Source: UBA11475 sp045655805 (GTDB lineage: Bacteria; Bacillota; Clostridia; Christensenellales; Borkfalkiaceae). Taken from it: DNA of 64,000 bases. The position numbers and the translations under genes were made by a program. Shown piece after piece: positions 7,780-15,396 of the stretch. The notes beneath the pieces are model-generated. The model did not search any database. It was not told the DNA's origin and saw only the letters and a program-made list of their open reading frames with translations. The stretch is taken from NCBI GenBank assembly GCA_045655805.1, contig JAZOPZ010000018.1:62001-126000 (forward strand). The letters are read 5' to 3'. The number at the start of each line of letters is the position of its first letter. The first letter of the stretch is position 1.

Positions 7780-7797
7780 TTATGCATATTTTATGCA
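7780..7797. promoter_or_regulatory. Phased direct repeat, likely AraC-protein site
   Basis: TTATGCA (7780-7786), four bases, TTATGCA (7791-7797): an exact 11-bp period, as AraC-family double-HTH proteins often bind. It sits about 32 bp upstream of the -35 box of the Gfo/Idh/MocA gene and between two divergent genes. Confidence 0.5.
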
Positions 7798-7828
7798 AAA
7801 AAACACAGTTTTTATTTGAGATTACATA

Positions 7829-7857
7829 TTTACAATTTGTTTTTTTTGTATTATAAT
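7829..7857 (+). promoter_or_regulatory. Promoter of the Gfo/Idh/MocA gene
   Basis: TTTACA (7829-7834), 17-bp spacer, TATAAT (7852-7857), 30 bases before the ATG at 7887. Confidence 0.7.
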
Positions 7858-7886
7858 ATTGTTGCACCGTACAAAGGGGATTTATT

Positions 7887-9098
7887 ATGAAAACTTTAAA
7901 ATTAGCAGTGATCGGTTTAGGTTCAAGAGGTTCTGGCCTTATGTCAACCATACTTAAAGCATTACCTGAAATTGAAATCGTTGCAGTAAGCGACAATTTT
8001 CAAGATAGAGTTGAAGACGCTCAAAAACGCGTGTTTGATGCAAAAGGGACGACTCCTTTCGGTTCCACCAATTACCTTGAAGTTATTAATCGTGAAGAAG
8101 TTGAAGCAGTTTTAGTTTCTACTTCGTGGGAAACTCACGTTTCAGTTTCAATCGACGCGTTAAAAGCGGGAAAAGCAACCGCTATGGAAGTCGGTGGCGC
8201 ATATAATCAAGAAGAACTTTGGGAACTCGTTGAAACTTACGAAAAAACCAAAACTCCGTTTATGTTCCTTGAAAACTGTTGCTTTGGTGAATGGGAACTT
8301 TTAGTTACCAATATGGTTAGAAAAGGCGTTTTAGGTTCAATCTCTCATTGCTCTGGAGCATACTCTCACGACCTTCGTGAAGAAGTTACCAAAGGCAAAG
8401 AAAATCGCCACTACAGATTAAAAAACTACATAGAGCGTAACGGTGAAAACTATCCAACACACGAACTCGGCCCTATAGCAAAGATTTTGAATATTAACCG
8501 TGGTAACCGTATGTTAAAACTTTTCTCTGTTGCATCAAAACAACAAGGACTTACCGACTACGTAAGACGCAATCCGGAAACCACCGATCAATCACTTCTA
8601 TCGGTTGACTTTAAACAAGGCGACGTCGTAAACACCTTAATAACTTGTGAAGACGGCACTACCATCGCACTTAAATTAGATACTTCGCTTCCTCGCTTTT
8701 ATTCAAGAGAATTTTCAGTTCACGGTACAAAAGGTATGTATAGTGAACTTGCCCACACCCTTTACATTGACGGTGAAAACGAATGGAACGCAAGGGGAGT
8801 ACATTGTAACGACGAAAATTATAAAGAACAATACTCTGCACCTATTTGGAAGAATTTCTCTGAAGAACAACGAAAAACCGGCCACGGTGGTATGGACTAC
8901 TTTACCTTACAACACTTTGCGCAAAGCATCTTAAACGGTACCGAACCTAAACTTGACGTATACGACGCTGCCGCTTGGATGGTTATCACTTGCTTGTCGG
9001 AAGAATCAATCAAAACCGGCAAGATGGTAGATATCCCTGACTTTACCAAAGGCGCATACAAAAACCGTCCGTCACTTGACGTTGTAGATTTTGACTAA
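7887..9098 (+). CDS. Gfo/Idh/MocA-family oxidoreductase
   Basis: 403 residues. An N-terminal Rossmann domain (LAVIGLGSRGSGLMSTIL, residues 4-21) binds NAD(P). The core keeps MEVGGAYNQEELWELVE in place of the common EKP lysine motif, and the C-terminal alpha/beta substrate domain includes HELGPIAKILNINRGN. Family members oxidise sugars or inositols, and several act as NAD-dependent glycosidases. The altered EKP motif and HELGP block resemble the GH109-like subgroup, but this is not decided by eye. The start has AAAGGGG upstream, its own promoter and a downstream terminator, so it is monocistronic. Confidence 0.87.
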   Translation: MKTLKLAVIGLGSRGSGLMSTILKALPEIEIVAVSDNFQDRVEDAQKRVFDAKGTTPFGSTNYLEVINREEVEAVLVSTSWETHVSVSIDALKAGKATAMEVGGAYNQEELWELVETYEKTKTPFMFLENCCFGEWELLVTNMVRKGVLGSISHCSGAYSHDLREEVTKGKENRHYRLKNYIERNGENYPTHELGPIAKILNINRGNRMLKLFSVASKQQGLTDYVRRNPETTDQSLLSVDFKQGDVVNTLITCEDGTTIALKLDTSLPRFYSREFSVHGTKGMYSELAHTLYIDGENEWNARGVHCNDENYKEQYSAPIWKNFSEEQRKTGHGGMDYFTLQHFAQSILNGTEPKLDVYDAAAWMVITCLSEESIKTGKMVDIPDFTKGAYKNRPSLDVVDFD

Positions 9099-9111
9099 TT
9101 AATAACAAATT

Positions 9112-9140
9112 AAAAAAGGCAACTCTCCGTTGCCTTTTTT
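9112..9140 (+). terminator. Rho-independent terminator
   Basis: Stem AAAAAAGGCAAC / GTTGCCTTTTTT with loop TCTCC, just after the Gfo/Idh/MocA stop codon. Confidence 0.88.
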
Positions 9141-9184
9141 TGCTTAAAATTACTAATATCGTTTTTATAAACCATTTAAATAGT

Positions 9185-9219
9185 TTGACTTTTTTATTAA
9201 AAAAGCGTAAAATCTAAAT
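9185..9219 (+). promoter_or_regulatory. Promoter predicting a leaderless mRNA
   Basis: TTGACT (9185-9190), 17-bp spacer, TAAAAT (9208-9213), then six bases and the ATG at 9220. Transcription would start on or next to the A of the ATG. There is no Shine-Dalgarno sequence before the gene. Confidence 0.65.
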
Positions 9220-10038
9220 ATGAACAATTTACAAAAAAGACCACTTGCCATCACTCTTGACGGGCAAGACGCAACTTTAATATCTTTAACCGACACTACC
9301 GAGTGTCGTATTTCGAGCAACCGTTACACGCTAATCTTAACCACAAACGGTTATTCGCTGGCTTTTGCCGATAAAAAATACGCGTTAAAAAAAGGCGATA
9401 TTTTAATAGTCAAAGCAGGTTTTCCGTTTACACTTAAAAAGGTTTCAGACAGCAAAAACGGTACTTTTGCCATCACCGTAGAAAGCGACAGATTAACAAA
9501 TTATCTTTCGCATAGCGCACCGTTGAAAAACTTTTTGGAACAAAAAAATGCGATTTTATCAAGTTTATCAAGCACAACGACGGAATATTTAACCCACCTG
9601 TTAAGCGACGAAAATAATTTTTCTTCAGACAACACCGACTTATTATTTACTGTAATAGGCAGTGTTTTTTTCGACCTTTCTAGAGAGTTTGCAGTTTTTG
9701 AGTTCGGTAAAAAGATTGAAGATTTTGCCCTTCATATGCAAAAGTTAGCAGATAAAAACCACTACGTAAACGCCCGTATTTACGACATTTACAAAGACTA
9801 CCCTTGCTCACATACGGCGCTAATAAACGCATTTTCTAACGTAACGGGTAACGCGCCGATTGACTATATCGCTAAAAAGCGTATCGACTTTGCAAAAGAA
9901 CTCTTAAAAAACACCAACCTTTCAGTTAAAGAAGTTTCGGAAGTTTTAGCGTACAAAAGCGCAAGTCATTTTATTAAAAAGTTTAAAAATGAAACAAGTG
10001 CAACCCCACTTGCTTACAAAAATCAATCTTTAGATTAA
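9220..10038 (+). CDS. AraC-family transcriptional regulator
   Basis: 272 residues. The N-terminal part is a divergent cupin-like sensor (KYALKKGDILIVKAGFPF), and the C-terminal ~100 residues form the AraC DNA-binding domain (LSVKEVSEVLAYKSASHFIKKFK, then ATPLAYK). It is the third AraC protein of this sugar island. Its target is not obvious: it is downstream of the dehydrogenase but separated by a terminator. It has its own promoter and terminator and no ribosome site, so translation is probably leaderless. Confidence 0.88.
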   Translation: MNNLQKRPLAITLDGQDATLISLTDTTECRISSNRYTLILTTNGYSLAFADKKYALKKGDILIVKAGFPFTLKKVSDSKNGTFAITVESDRLTNYLSHSAPLKNFLEQKNAILSSLSSTTTEYLTHLLSDENNFSSDNTDLLFTVIGSVFFDLSREFAVFEFGKKIEDFALHMQKLADKNHYVNARIYDIYKDYPCSHTALINAFSNVTGNAPIDYIAKKRIDFAKELLKNTNLSVKEVSEVLAYKSASHFIKKFKNETSATPLAYKNQSLD

Positions 10039-10049
10039 ATCAAAAGAAG

Positions 10050-10074
10050 AACTTGGTACTCCCCAAGTTTTTTT
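10050..10074 (+). terminator. Rho-independent terminator
   Basis: Stem AACTTGG / CCAAGTT followed by seven Ts, 12 bp after the AraC stop codon. Confidence 0.8.
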
Positions 10075-10103
10075 ACTTTATTACAACACTTTTCGGTTTT
10101 ACT

Positions 10104-10143
10104 TTTACAATTCGTTAACATTTTACAAACAATTTGTTATAAT
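10104..10143 (+). promoter_or_regulatory. Promoter and TTTACA boxes of the two-component operon
   Basis: TTTACA (10104-10109) and TTAACA (10115-10120) are spaced by exactly 11 bp, with a further TTTACA at 10122-10127. TTAACA also serves as -35 with a 17-bp spacer to TATAAT (10138-10143). The boxes resemble the four phased copies upstream of 13370, suggesting autoregulation by the response regulator. Confidence 0.55.
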
Positions 10144-10178
10144 ATGTTCAGTATAATATGAGCATAAGGAGAATTCTT

Positions 10179-10850
10179 ATGATAAAAATTTTTGTAGTTG
10201 AAGACGACACAGACTTAAACAGATTTGTTTCGACAAGCCTACGCAACGCTGGGTACGATGTGGTTTCATGCTTTGACGGACTTGAAGCGCTTGAAAAAAT
10301 GGAAGAAGAAAAATGCGACCTTCTTTTGACCGATATAATGATGCCGAGAGTGAACGGTTTTGAACTTGCTGAAAGCGTACGCACGACCGACAAAACCACC
10401 CCTATTATTTTTATGACGGCGAAAGACGATAAACCGTCTAAAATACTTGGCTACAACATAGGAATTGACGAGTACGTAACCAAACCTTTTGACATAGACA
10501 TATTGCTTATGACTGTAAAGGCAATTTTAAGACGCGCCAAAATTGAAACTGAAAAGGAAATTACAATAGGCAACTTCTCTATGAATATTGAAGAACGCAC
10601 GGCAACCTTAAGTGGCGAAGAAATTGCGCTTACGGTTAGAGAATTTGACATTTTATTCAAAATGCTTTCCTACCCTAAAAAGACCTTTACCCGTTCAGCT
10701 CTTATGGCTGAATTTTGGGACTACGATTCTTCAACGACCTCTAGAACGGTTGACGTGTATATGGCAAAACTGCGTGAAAAGACATCTCAATGCGACGGGT
10801 TTGAAATTGCCACCGTTCACGGGCTTGGCTATAAGGTGGTATTAAAATGA
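10179..10850 (+). CDS. OmpR/PhoB-family response regulator
   Basis: 223 residues. The receiver domain (about 1-115) has the acidic pair VVEDD (D9-D10), phospho-acceptor D52 in LLLTDIMMP, and the lysine in YVTKPFD near 102. A winged-helix Trans_reg_C domain (about 125-222) ends in ATVHGLGYKVV. The start at 10179 is set by AAGGAG seven bases upstream; an in-frame ATG 21 bases earlier lacks a site. The stop overlaps the kinase ATG (ATGA), so the two are translationally coupled. It likely binds the TTTACA boxes upstream of itself and of 13370 (inference). Confidence 0.94.
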   Translation: MIKIFVVEDDTDLNRFVSTSLRNAGYDVVSCFDGLEALEKMEEEKCDLLLTDIMMPRVNGFELAESVRTTDKTTPIIFMTAKDDKPSKILGYNIGIDEYVTKPFDIDILLMTVKAILRRAKIETEKEITIGNFSMNIEERTATLSGEEIALTVREFDILFKMLSYPKKTFTRSALMAEFWDYDSSTTSRTVDVYMAKLREKTSQCDGFEIATVHGLGYKVVLK

Positions 10851-11905
10851 AACAAAACAAACCCCGTTCTTCTAGCATAAATTTTGTAGGAATGTTTTCT
10901 TTTTTCGTATTGATTGCAATTATTATGCAAATAGCAATTTTGTGCTACGACTATATAACTCAAAGAACGCAAAGTGTAGCACTAATCGCCGTACTTATTT
11001 TAATAGAAATTATTATTTTATCGACCTTTTGCACAGTTTTTGATTGGTGCAGAAGAAAGATTATGATTGACCGTCCAACGAAAAAAATTTTAAGCGCTAC
11101 TAAAAAGATAGCCGACGGTGATTTTTCGACTAGGCTTGAAATTACGCACGAATACAGCAAGTATAACGAGTACGATTTGATTATGGAAAACTTAAATAAA
11201 ATGGCAACGGAACTTCAAAAGAACGAAGTTTTAAAAACTGATTTTATTTCAAACGTTTCGCACGAAATCAAAACGCCACTTGCAGTTATACAAAACTATG
11301 CAACGCTACTTCAAGACGACACACTTGATAGCGAAACTAAAAAAAGTTATGCAAAAACCTTAATTACGGCATCAAAGCGTATAACCGACTTAATAACCAA
11401 TATATTAAAATTAAACAAACTTGAAAATCAAGAAATTCAAGAAAAACACGAAGCGTTCAATTTAACGGAAGCGCTTGCAAATAGCGTCGTTGAGTTTGAA
11501 ACTTTAATAGAAAAGAAGAATATCGACCTAAACTGCGATTTTGACGAAGTTAATATTTATTCTTCAAAAAGTTTATTGGAAATCGTCTGGAACAATCTTA
11601 TTTCAAACGCAATAAAGTTTACCCCCGACAATGGCAAAGTAGACGTATCGTTAAAGCGTATAGGCAAAAATGCCGAAATCAAAGTTGCAGATACGGGTTG
11701 TGGCATTACTAGTGAAGTCGGAGCAAGGATTTTTGAAAAGTTTTATCAAGGCGATACTTCACACGCGACGCAAGGCAACGGGCTTGGGCTTGCGCTCGTT
11801 AAAAAAGTAATAGATATTTTAGGTGGTGAAATTTCCGTTCAAAGCGAACTTAACAAAGGCAGTACTTTTACAATTTTGTTAAAGGACGTAGTATATGAAA
11901 ATTAA
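10847..11905 (+). CDS. Membrane sensor histidine kinase
   Basis: 352 residues with two membrane segments (about 14-33 and 44-64) and almost no extracytoplasmic loop between them. An HAMP linker (about 65-118) follows, then HisKA with phospho-acceptor H139 in SNVSHEIKTP and an HATPase domain with the N box (NNLISNAIKFTP), DTGCGI and GNGLGLALVKK. The minimal loop is typical of intramembrane-sensing kinases that watch a partner membrane protein or envelope stress. The partner may be the polytopic protein encoded next. The gene overlaps the response regulator by 4 bp and the next gene by 11 bp. Confidence 0.94.
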   Translation: MKQNKPRSSSINFVGMFSFFVLIAIIMQIAILCYDYITQRTQSVALIAVLILIEIIILSTFCTVFDWCRRKIMIDRPTKKILSATKKIADGDFSTRLEITHEYSKYNEYDLIMENLNKMATELQKNEVLKTDFISNVSHEIKTPLAVIQNYATLLQDDTLDSETKKSYAKTLITASKRITDLITNILKLNKLENQEIQEKHEAFNLTEALANSVVEFETLIEKKNIDLNCDFDEVNIYSSKSLLEIVWNNLISNAIKFTPDNGKVDVSLKRIGKNAEIKVADTGCGITSEVGARIFEKFYQGDTSHATQGNGLGLALVKKVIDILGGEISVQSELNKGSTFTILLKDVVYEN

Positions 11906-12845
11906 TTTTCGCGAACTTTTCAAAAACATATTAAATCCCCCAACTTGGGCAAAAGTTTTGACCTTTATCGTAACTATATTAAGCGCAACGCTTTCGCTAA
12001 CTCTAGTTGCTTTGGGCTTTGAAAATAGCGCACTAGCAATAGTAGCGTATATATTATTCGGCATAGCAGGCGTAACGCTTACGTATAGTGTTTATCTTAT
12101 AATACCACTATTTCCAAAAATCAAAAAAAATACCGTCGCTTTTTTAGAAAGCCACGAGTTCACCCATAGATTGCTACGCAACTTTGGCTTTAGAACGGTA
12201 ATTTTTGCAATCGGCTCGTTTTTTATGAGTTTATTATTTAGCGCTTTCAACGCATATATGGGTATTAAAAACCGTTCTATATGGTATGGCGCGCTTGCTA
12301 CCTTCTACATTTCGCTTGCATTTTTACGTGGTGGAGTTTTAACTTACCATAAAAATAGAATTAGCAAAAAAGATAAGGCACAAAATGACGAATATATAAA
12401 AGCAAAAGTTTATAGAAATAGTGGTATTATTACACTAATTTTAAACATTGCTTTATCGTCAGCGATAGCGCAAATGATTTTTTCGGACGCACACTTTACC
12501 TATATGGGCTGGACGATTTTTGCCTACGCAGCGTACGCTTTTTACAAAATAACGATTGCAATAATTACGCTAGTTAAAGCACACAAGCAAATGGATTTAA
12601 CTGTTAGAGCGATTAGAAACATCAATTTAGTAGATGCCCTCGTGTCTATTTTAGCCCTTCAAACAGCGCTTTTAACTATGTTTAGCGAGGGTGACGTTAA
12701 CATCTCTTTATTTAACACAATGACGGGCATAGTAGTTAGCGCGCTATCTATAACGATAGGCGTTTATATGATAGTCTTTGCGCACAAAAAAATGATAGAA
12801 ATACAAAAGGAAAATACGAATAATGAGCAACCAATTCAACTTTAA
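11895..12845 (+). CDS. Polytopic membrane protein of the two-component operon
   Basis: 316 residues with about eight hydrophobic segments (for example 20-40, 50-72, 103-122, 130-150, 175-195, 205-225, 245-262 and 275-296), a short cytosolic N-terminus and a charged C-terminus. It is not recognised. Its start lies inside the kinase stop region, so it is translated as part of the sensor operon. A role as the sensed or effector membrane component is an inference from this coupling. Confidence 0.85.
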   Translation: MKINFRELFKNILNPPTWAKVLTFIVTILSATLSLTLVALGFENSALAIVAYILFGIAGVTLTYSVYLIIPLFPKIKKNTVAFLESHEFTHRLLRNFGFRTVIFAIGSFFMSLLFSAFNAYMGIKNRSIWYGALATFYISLAFLRGGVLTYHKNRISKKDKAQNDEYIKAKVYRNSGIITLILNIALSSAIAQMIFSDAHFTYMGWTIFAYAAYAFYKITIAIITLVKAHKQMDLTVRAIRNINLVDALVSILALQTALLTMFSEGDVNISLFNTMTGIVVSALSITIGVYMIVFAHKKMIEIQKENTNNEQPIQL

Positions 12846-13209
12846 ATATTCTGCCCCAACAGAAAACGAACGAAAAGAAATTGACAGTATTCGCCGTCAA
12901 TACGCTCCGCAAGAAAAAACAGAAACCAAACTTGAAAGATTAAGACGATTAGACGGACTTGTAAAAAACACGGCTATAATTTGGTCGCTTTGCTTGGGTG
13001 TAGTTGGCATTTTAACTTTTGGGCTTGGGCTTACTATGATTTTAGAGTGGAGCATTTGGCGTTGGGGTATCGTACTTATGGTCGTTGGCACACCGTTGAT
13101 AGCAATTGCCTACCCCGTTTATAAATTAGCATTAAACAAAGGCAAAGCAAAATACGGTGAAGAAATTTTACGCCTTTCGGAAGAACTTTTAAATGAAATG
13201 GACAAATAA
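12823..13209 (+). CDS. Small two-segment membrane protein (paralogue A)
   Basis: 128 residues: a charged N-terminal stretch (SIRRQYAPQEKTETKLERLRRLD), two membrane segments (about 49-73 and 80-103) and a charged C-terminus (KYGEEILRLSEELLNEMDK). It is the same architecture as the protein at 13370, which shares the KLxxLxxLD...YPxYK...KYxxEIxxLSxxLLN pattern. AAGGAAAA lies before the ATG. It overlaps the previous gene by 23 bp and ends the operon. Function unknown. Confidence 0.82.
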   Translation: MSNQFNFKYSAPTENERKEIDSIRRQYAPQEKTETKLERLRRLDGLVKNTAIIWSLCLGVVGILTFGLGLTMILEWSIWRWGIVLMVVGTPLIAIAYPVYKLALNKGKAKYGEEILRLSEELLNEMDK

Positions 13210-13223
13210 TTTAATAAAAACTT

Positions 13224-13252
13224 AAATCGGACGCTATTCGTCCGATTTTTTT
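13224..13252 (+). terminator. Terminator of the two-component operon
   Basis: Stem AAATCGGACG / CGTCCGATTT with loop CTATT and seven Ts. Confidence 0.88.
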
Positions 13253-13265
13253 GCAAAAAAGTAAA

Positions 13266-13341
13266 TTTACAAAATCTTTACAAAACCTTATCAAACCATT
13301 TACAGTATTTTATTAAAACTTAAACAACCGTTGCGTATAAT
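13266..13341 (+). promoter_or_regulatory. Four phased TTTACA boxes and promoter
   Basis: TTTACA at 13266, TTTACA at 13277, TTATCA at 13288 and TTTACA at 13299: four copies with an exact 11-bp period. A weak -35 (TTAAAA, 13313-13318) follows, then a 17-bp spacer and TATAAT (13336-13341). A tandem array just upstream of a poor -35 box is the layout of activation by an OmpR/PhoB-type regulator, and the likely one is encoded 3 kb upstream. Confidence 0.65.
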
Positions 13342-13369
13342 ACAAGTACAAAAAATAAGGAGAACAAAA

Positions 13370-13723
13370 ATGACTACTGAAATTAAAACTATTGAAAAAA
13401 TCCGCGCAAGTTACACCGTAAAGGAAAACACTAACTTTGACAAATTAAAAGAACTCGACAAAAAAGCAAAACGCCCTGCGCAAATCTTTGCGTACGTTTT
13501 CGGTTCAATTTCATCACTCGTACTTGGCACGGGAATGTGTTTAGCAATGAAAGTTATCGGTGCATCGCTTTCTTTCGCTATGCCACTCGGTATCGGCGTT
13601 GGACTTTTGGGTATTTTGCTCGTATCAATCAACTACCCTATGTACAAAAAGATTTTAAAAAGCAGAAAAAACAAATATGCACCGAAAATTTTTGAACTGT
13701 CCGACAGTTTGTTGAACAAATAA
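13370..13723 (+). CDS. Small two-segment membrane protein (paralogue B)
   Basis: 117 residues from the ATG at 13370, preceded by AAGGAG. A charged N-terminus (IEKIRASYTVKENTNFDKLKELDKKAK), two membrane segments (about 34-57 and 65-88) and a charged tail (KYAPKIFELSDSLLNK) match the layout and key residues of the 128-residue protein at 12823, so the two are paralogues. It has its own promoter with four TTTACA boxes and is cotranscribed with the coiled-coil gene 20 bp downstream. Function unknown; an envelope-stress role is inferred. Confidence 0.85.
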   Translation: MTTEIKTIEKIRASYTVKENTNFDKLKELDKKAKRPAQIFAYVFGSISSLVLGTGMCLAMKVIGASLSFAMPLGIGVGLLGILLVSINYPMYKKILKSRKNKYAPKIFELSDSLLNK

Positions 13724-13743
13724 AAATCAAAGGAGAAAAAACA

Positions 13744-13992
13744 ATGGGAATTATCAAATTTTTTAAGAAGGCTTTTTCTGATATGAAGGAAAGCACAAAG
13801 GCACAACACGAAGTAGATAAGGCTAATTTTGCCGCTGCAAAGGCAGAATCAAAAGCGCAATGGGAAGAAGCAAAAATGAGCCCTAAAGCGCGCCAAGCAA
13901 AAATGCAAGAAGAGCGTGAAAAGCAAATTGAAAAAGCAAACGAAAGAATTGAAAAAGCAAACGCCCGTTACGAACAAGCAAAAAATAAATAG
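13744..13992 (+). CDS. Short charged coiled-coil protein
   Basis: 82 residues, very rich in A, K, E and Q. A short hydrophobic/amphipathic start (MGIIKFFKKAFSDMK) precedes a long helix with near-heptad repeats such as EKANERIEKANARYEQAK. AAAGGAG lies upstream. No catalytic motif is present. The amphipathic N-terminus could lie on the membrane, which together with the cotranscribed two-segment membrane protein recalls phage-shock or envelope-stress accessory proteins in layout only. No homology is claimed. Confidence 0.8.
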   Translation: MGIIKFFKKAFSDMKESTKAQHEVDKANFAAAKAESKAQWEEAKMSPKARQAKMQEEREKQIEKANERIEKANARYEQAKNK

Positions 13993-13993
13993 A

Positions 13994-14020
13994 AAAAGAG
14001 TTCCTAAAAGGAACTCTTTT
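13994..14020. terminator. Bidirectional terminator
   Basis: Stem AAAAGAGTTCC / GGAACTCTTTT with loop TAAA between the convergent genes ending at 13992 and 14034. Confidence 0.85.
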
Positions 14021-14033
14021 AATTTTTATTTAA

Positions 14034-15218
14034 TTAGTCGGAAGTGTAGTTATCAAAGTAACCTTGAATCCAAATAATAGGAGTACCCTTGTCACCCGAA
14101 CCAGAGGTAAGGTCGCAAAGCGAACCAATAAGGTCGGTTAATTGACGAGGCGTAGTACCCATTTGACCAACGATATTTTCGTCTTTTTCAGCAATCTTAT
14201 TGATAATTGCTTGTTTAAGTTCTTCACCAGAAAGGTCAGCAAAATCGTTATCTGCAAGGTATTTAAGTTTAAGTTCGTGTGGAGTACCTTCAAGCCCCTT
14301 GGTGTACGCAGGTGAAACTACAGGGTCTGCAAGTTCCCAAATTTTACCCACAGGGTCCTTGAAAGCGCCGTCACCATATACCATAACTTCAACGTTTTTG
14401 CCAGTAGCCTTTTTAAGTTTTTCAGCAATAGCGTCAACAACAGGTTGACAATCTCTTGGGAAAAGTTTAATTTTATCTTCGGTTGATTTATTAGAGCCAA
14501 GCAAACCGTAGTTAGGGTTGTAACCACTACCGTTGATAGGTGCGTTTAAGATGTCATCCATACCAAGCACTACTTCAGCGCCAGCGTCTTTTAAGATACG
14601 CTTGGTACGGAAACGAGTGTGAATATCACAACAAAGCACTTTTTTGGTATATTTAAGGATAGCCTTTGGATTATTTGCAAAAATAATTTCACAATCAGCG
14701 CCCATTTCGCGAACGAGACTTTCATAATATTCAACGTAATCAACACCTGTAAAGTGATGTTTTACGTAGCCGAAAAGTTCACGGTACTTTTTAGTATCTA
14801 AAACGTCGCTATACGGATTAACGCCTGCTTTATCAATCATGTCAAGACTAATTAAGTGGTTGCCAACTTCATCTGATGGATAAGAAAGCATAATAATAAC
14901 CTTTTTGCAACCTTTAGCAATACCCCTTAAGCAAACGGAAAAACGGTTACGGCTTAAGATAGGAAAAATAACGCCAACGGTTTCACCACCAAATTTATTT
15001 TTAACGTCAGTAGCAATATCATCCACGGTAATATAGTTACCTTGCGCCCTTGCAACGACAGATTCCGTCATCGCAACGACGTCTTTATCACGGAAAGCAA
15101 CGCCTTCTTCCCTTGATGCGTCTAAAACGGCGTTAACTACGATATTAACGATATCATCACCTTCATTTATAATCGGTGCTCTAACCCCGCGGGAAATTGT
15201 TCCGAATAAACGACTCAT
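14034..15218 (-). CDS. Coenzyme F420-0:L-glutamate ligase-like protein
   Basis: 394 residues of the CofE-type family. The N-terminus GDDIVNIVVNAV and FRDKDVVAMTESVVARAQG match the family's nucleotide and glutamate-binding start. Later blocks include MVYGDGAFKDPVGKIWELAD and the C-terminal QMGTTPRQLTDLIGSLCDLTSGSGDKGTP. Archaeal CofE adds glutamate to F420, but no F420 gene lies in this window. Clostridial relatives probably glutamylate something else or do another reaction. It is longer than typical CofE (about 250). A GGAG-type site precedes the ATG. Monocistronic. Confidence 0.8.
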   Translation of the reverse strand: MSRLFGTISRGVRAPIINEGDDIVNIVVNAVLDASREEGVAFRDKDVVAMTESVVARAQGNYITVDDIATDVKNKFGGETVGVIFPILSRNRFSVCLRGIAKGCKKVIIMLSYPSDEVGNHLISLDMIDKAGVNPYSDVLDTKKYRELFGYVKHHFTGVDYVEYYESLVREMGADCEIIFANNPKAILKYTKKVLCCDIHTRFRTKRILKDAGAEVVLGMDDILNAPINGSGYNPNYGLLGSNKSTEDKIKLFPRDCQPVVDAIAEKLKKATGKNVEVMVYGDGAFKDPVGKIWELADPVVSPAYTKGLEGTPHELKLKYLADNDFADLSGEELKQAIINKIAEKDENIVGQMGTTPRQLTDLIGSLCDLTSGSGDKGTPIIWIQGYFDNYTSD

Positions 15219-15357
15219 AAAATTCTCCTTTCAACCTTTTTAGTTCTTACGGTATTATTATACCACTATTATAAAAATTTTTAAATAATTTTATCAAACA
15301 AAATTTAAAATAACTTTAATTTTTTCTTATAGCCGTATAATTTGAAATAATATTAGC

Positions 15358-15396
15358 AAATAAATATCCCCACGTCAAACGTGGGGATATTTATTT
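15358..15396. repeat. Solitary IS-end-like hairpin (perfect 18-bp inverted repeat)
   Basis: Arms of 18 bases around a CAA loop. The 28 bases 15359-15386 are identical to the right end of the IS element at 46481-46508, but here the flank AATAAATATCC is mirrored on both sides of the hairpin. It overlaps the stop codon of the gene at 15395. It has no T-run, so it is a poor classical terminator, though it could act as a 3'-end stabiliser. Confidence 0.75.
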
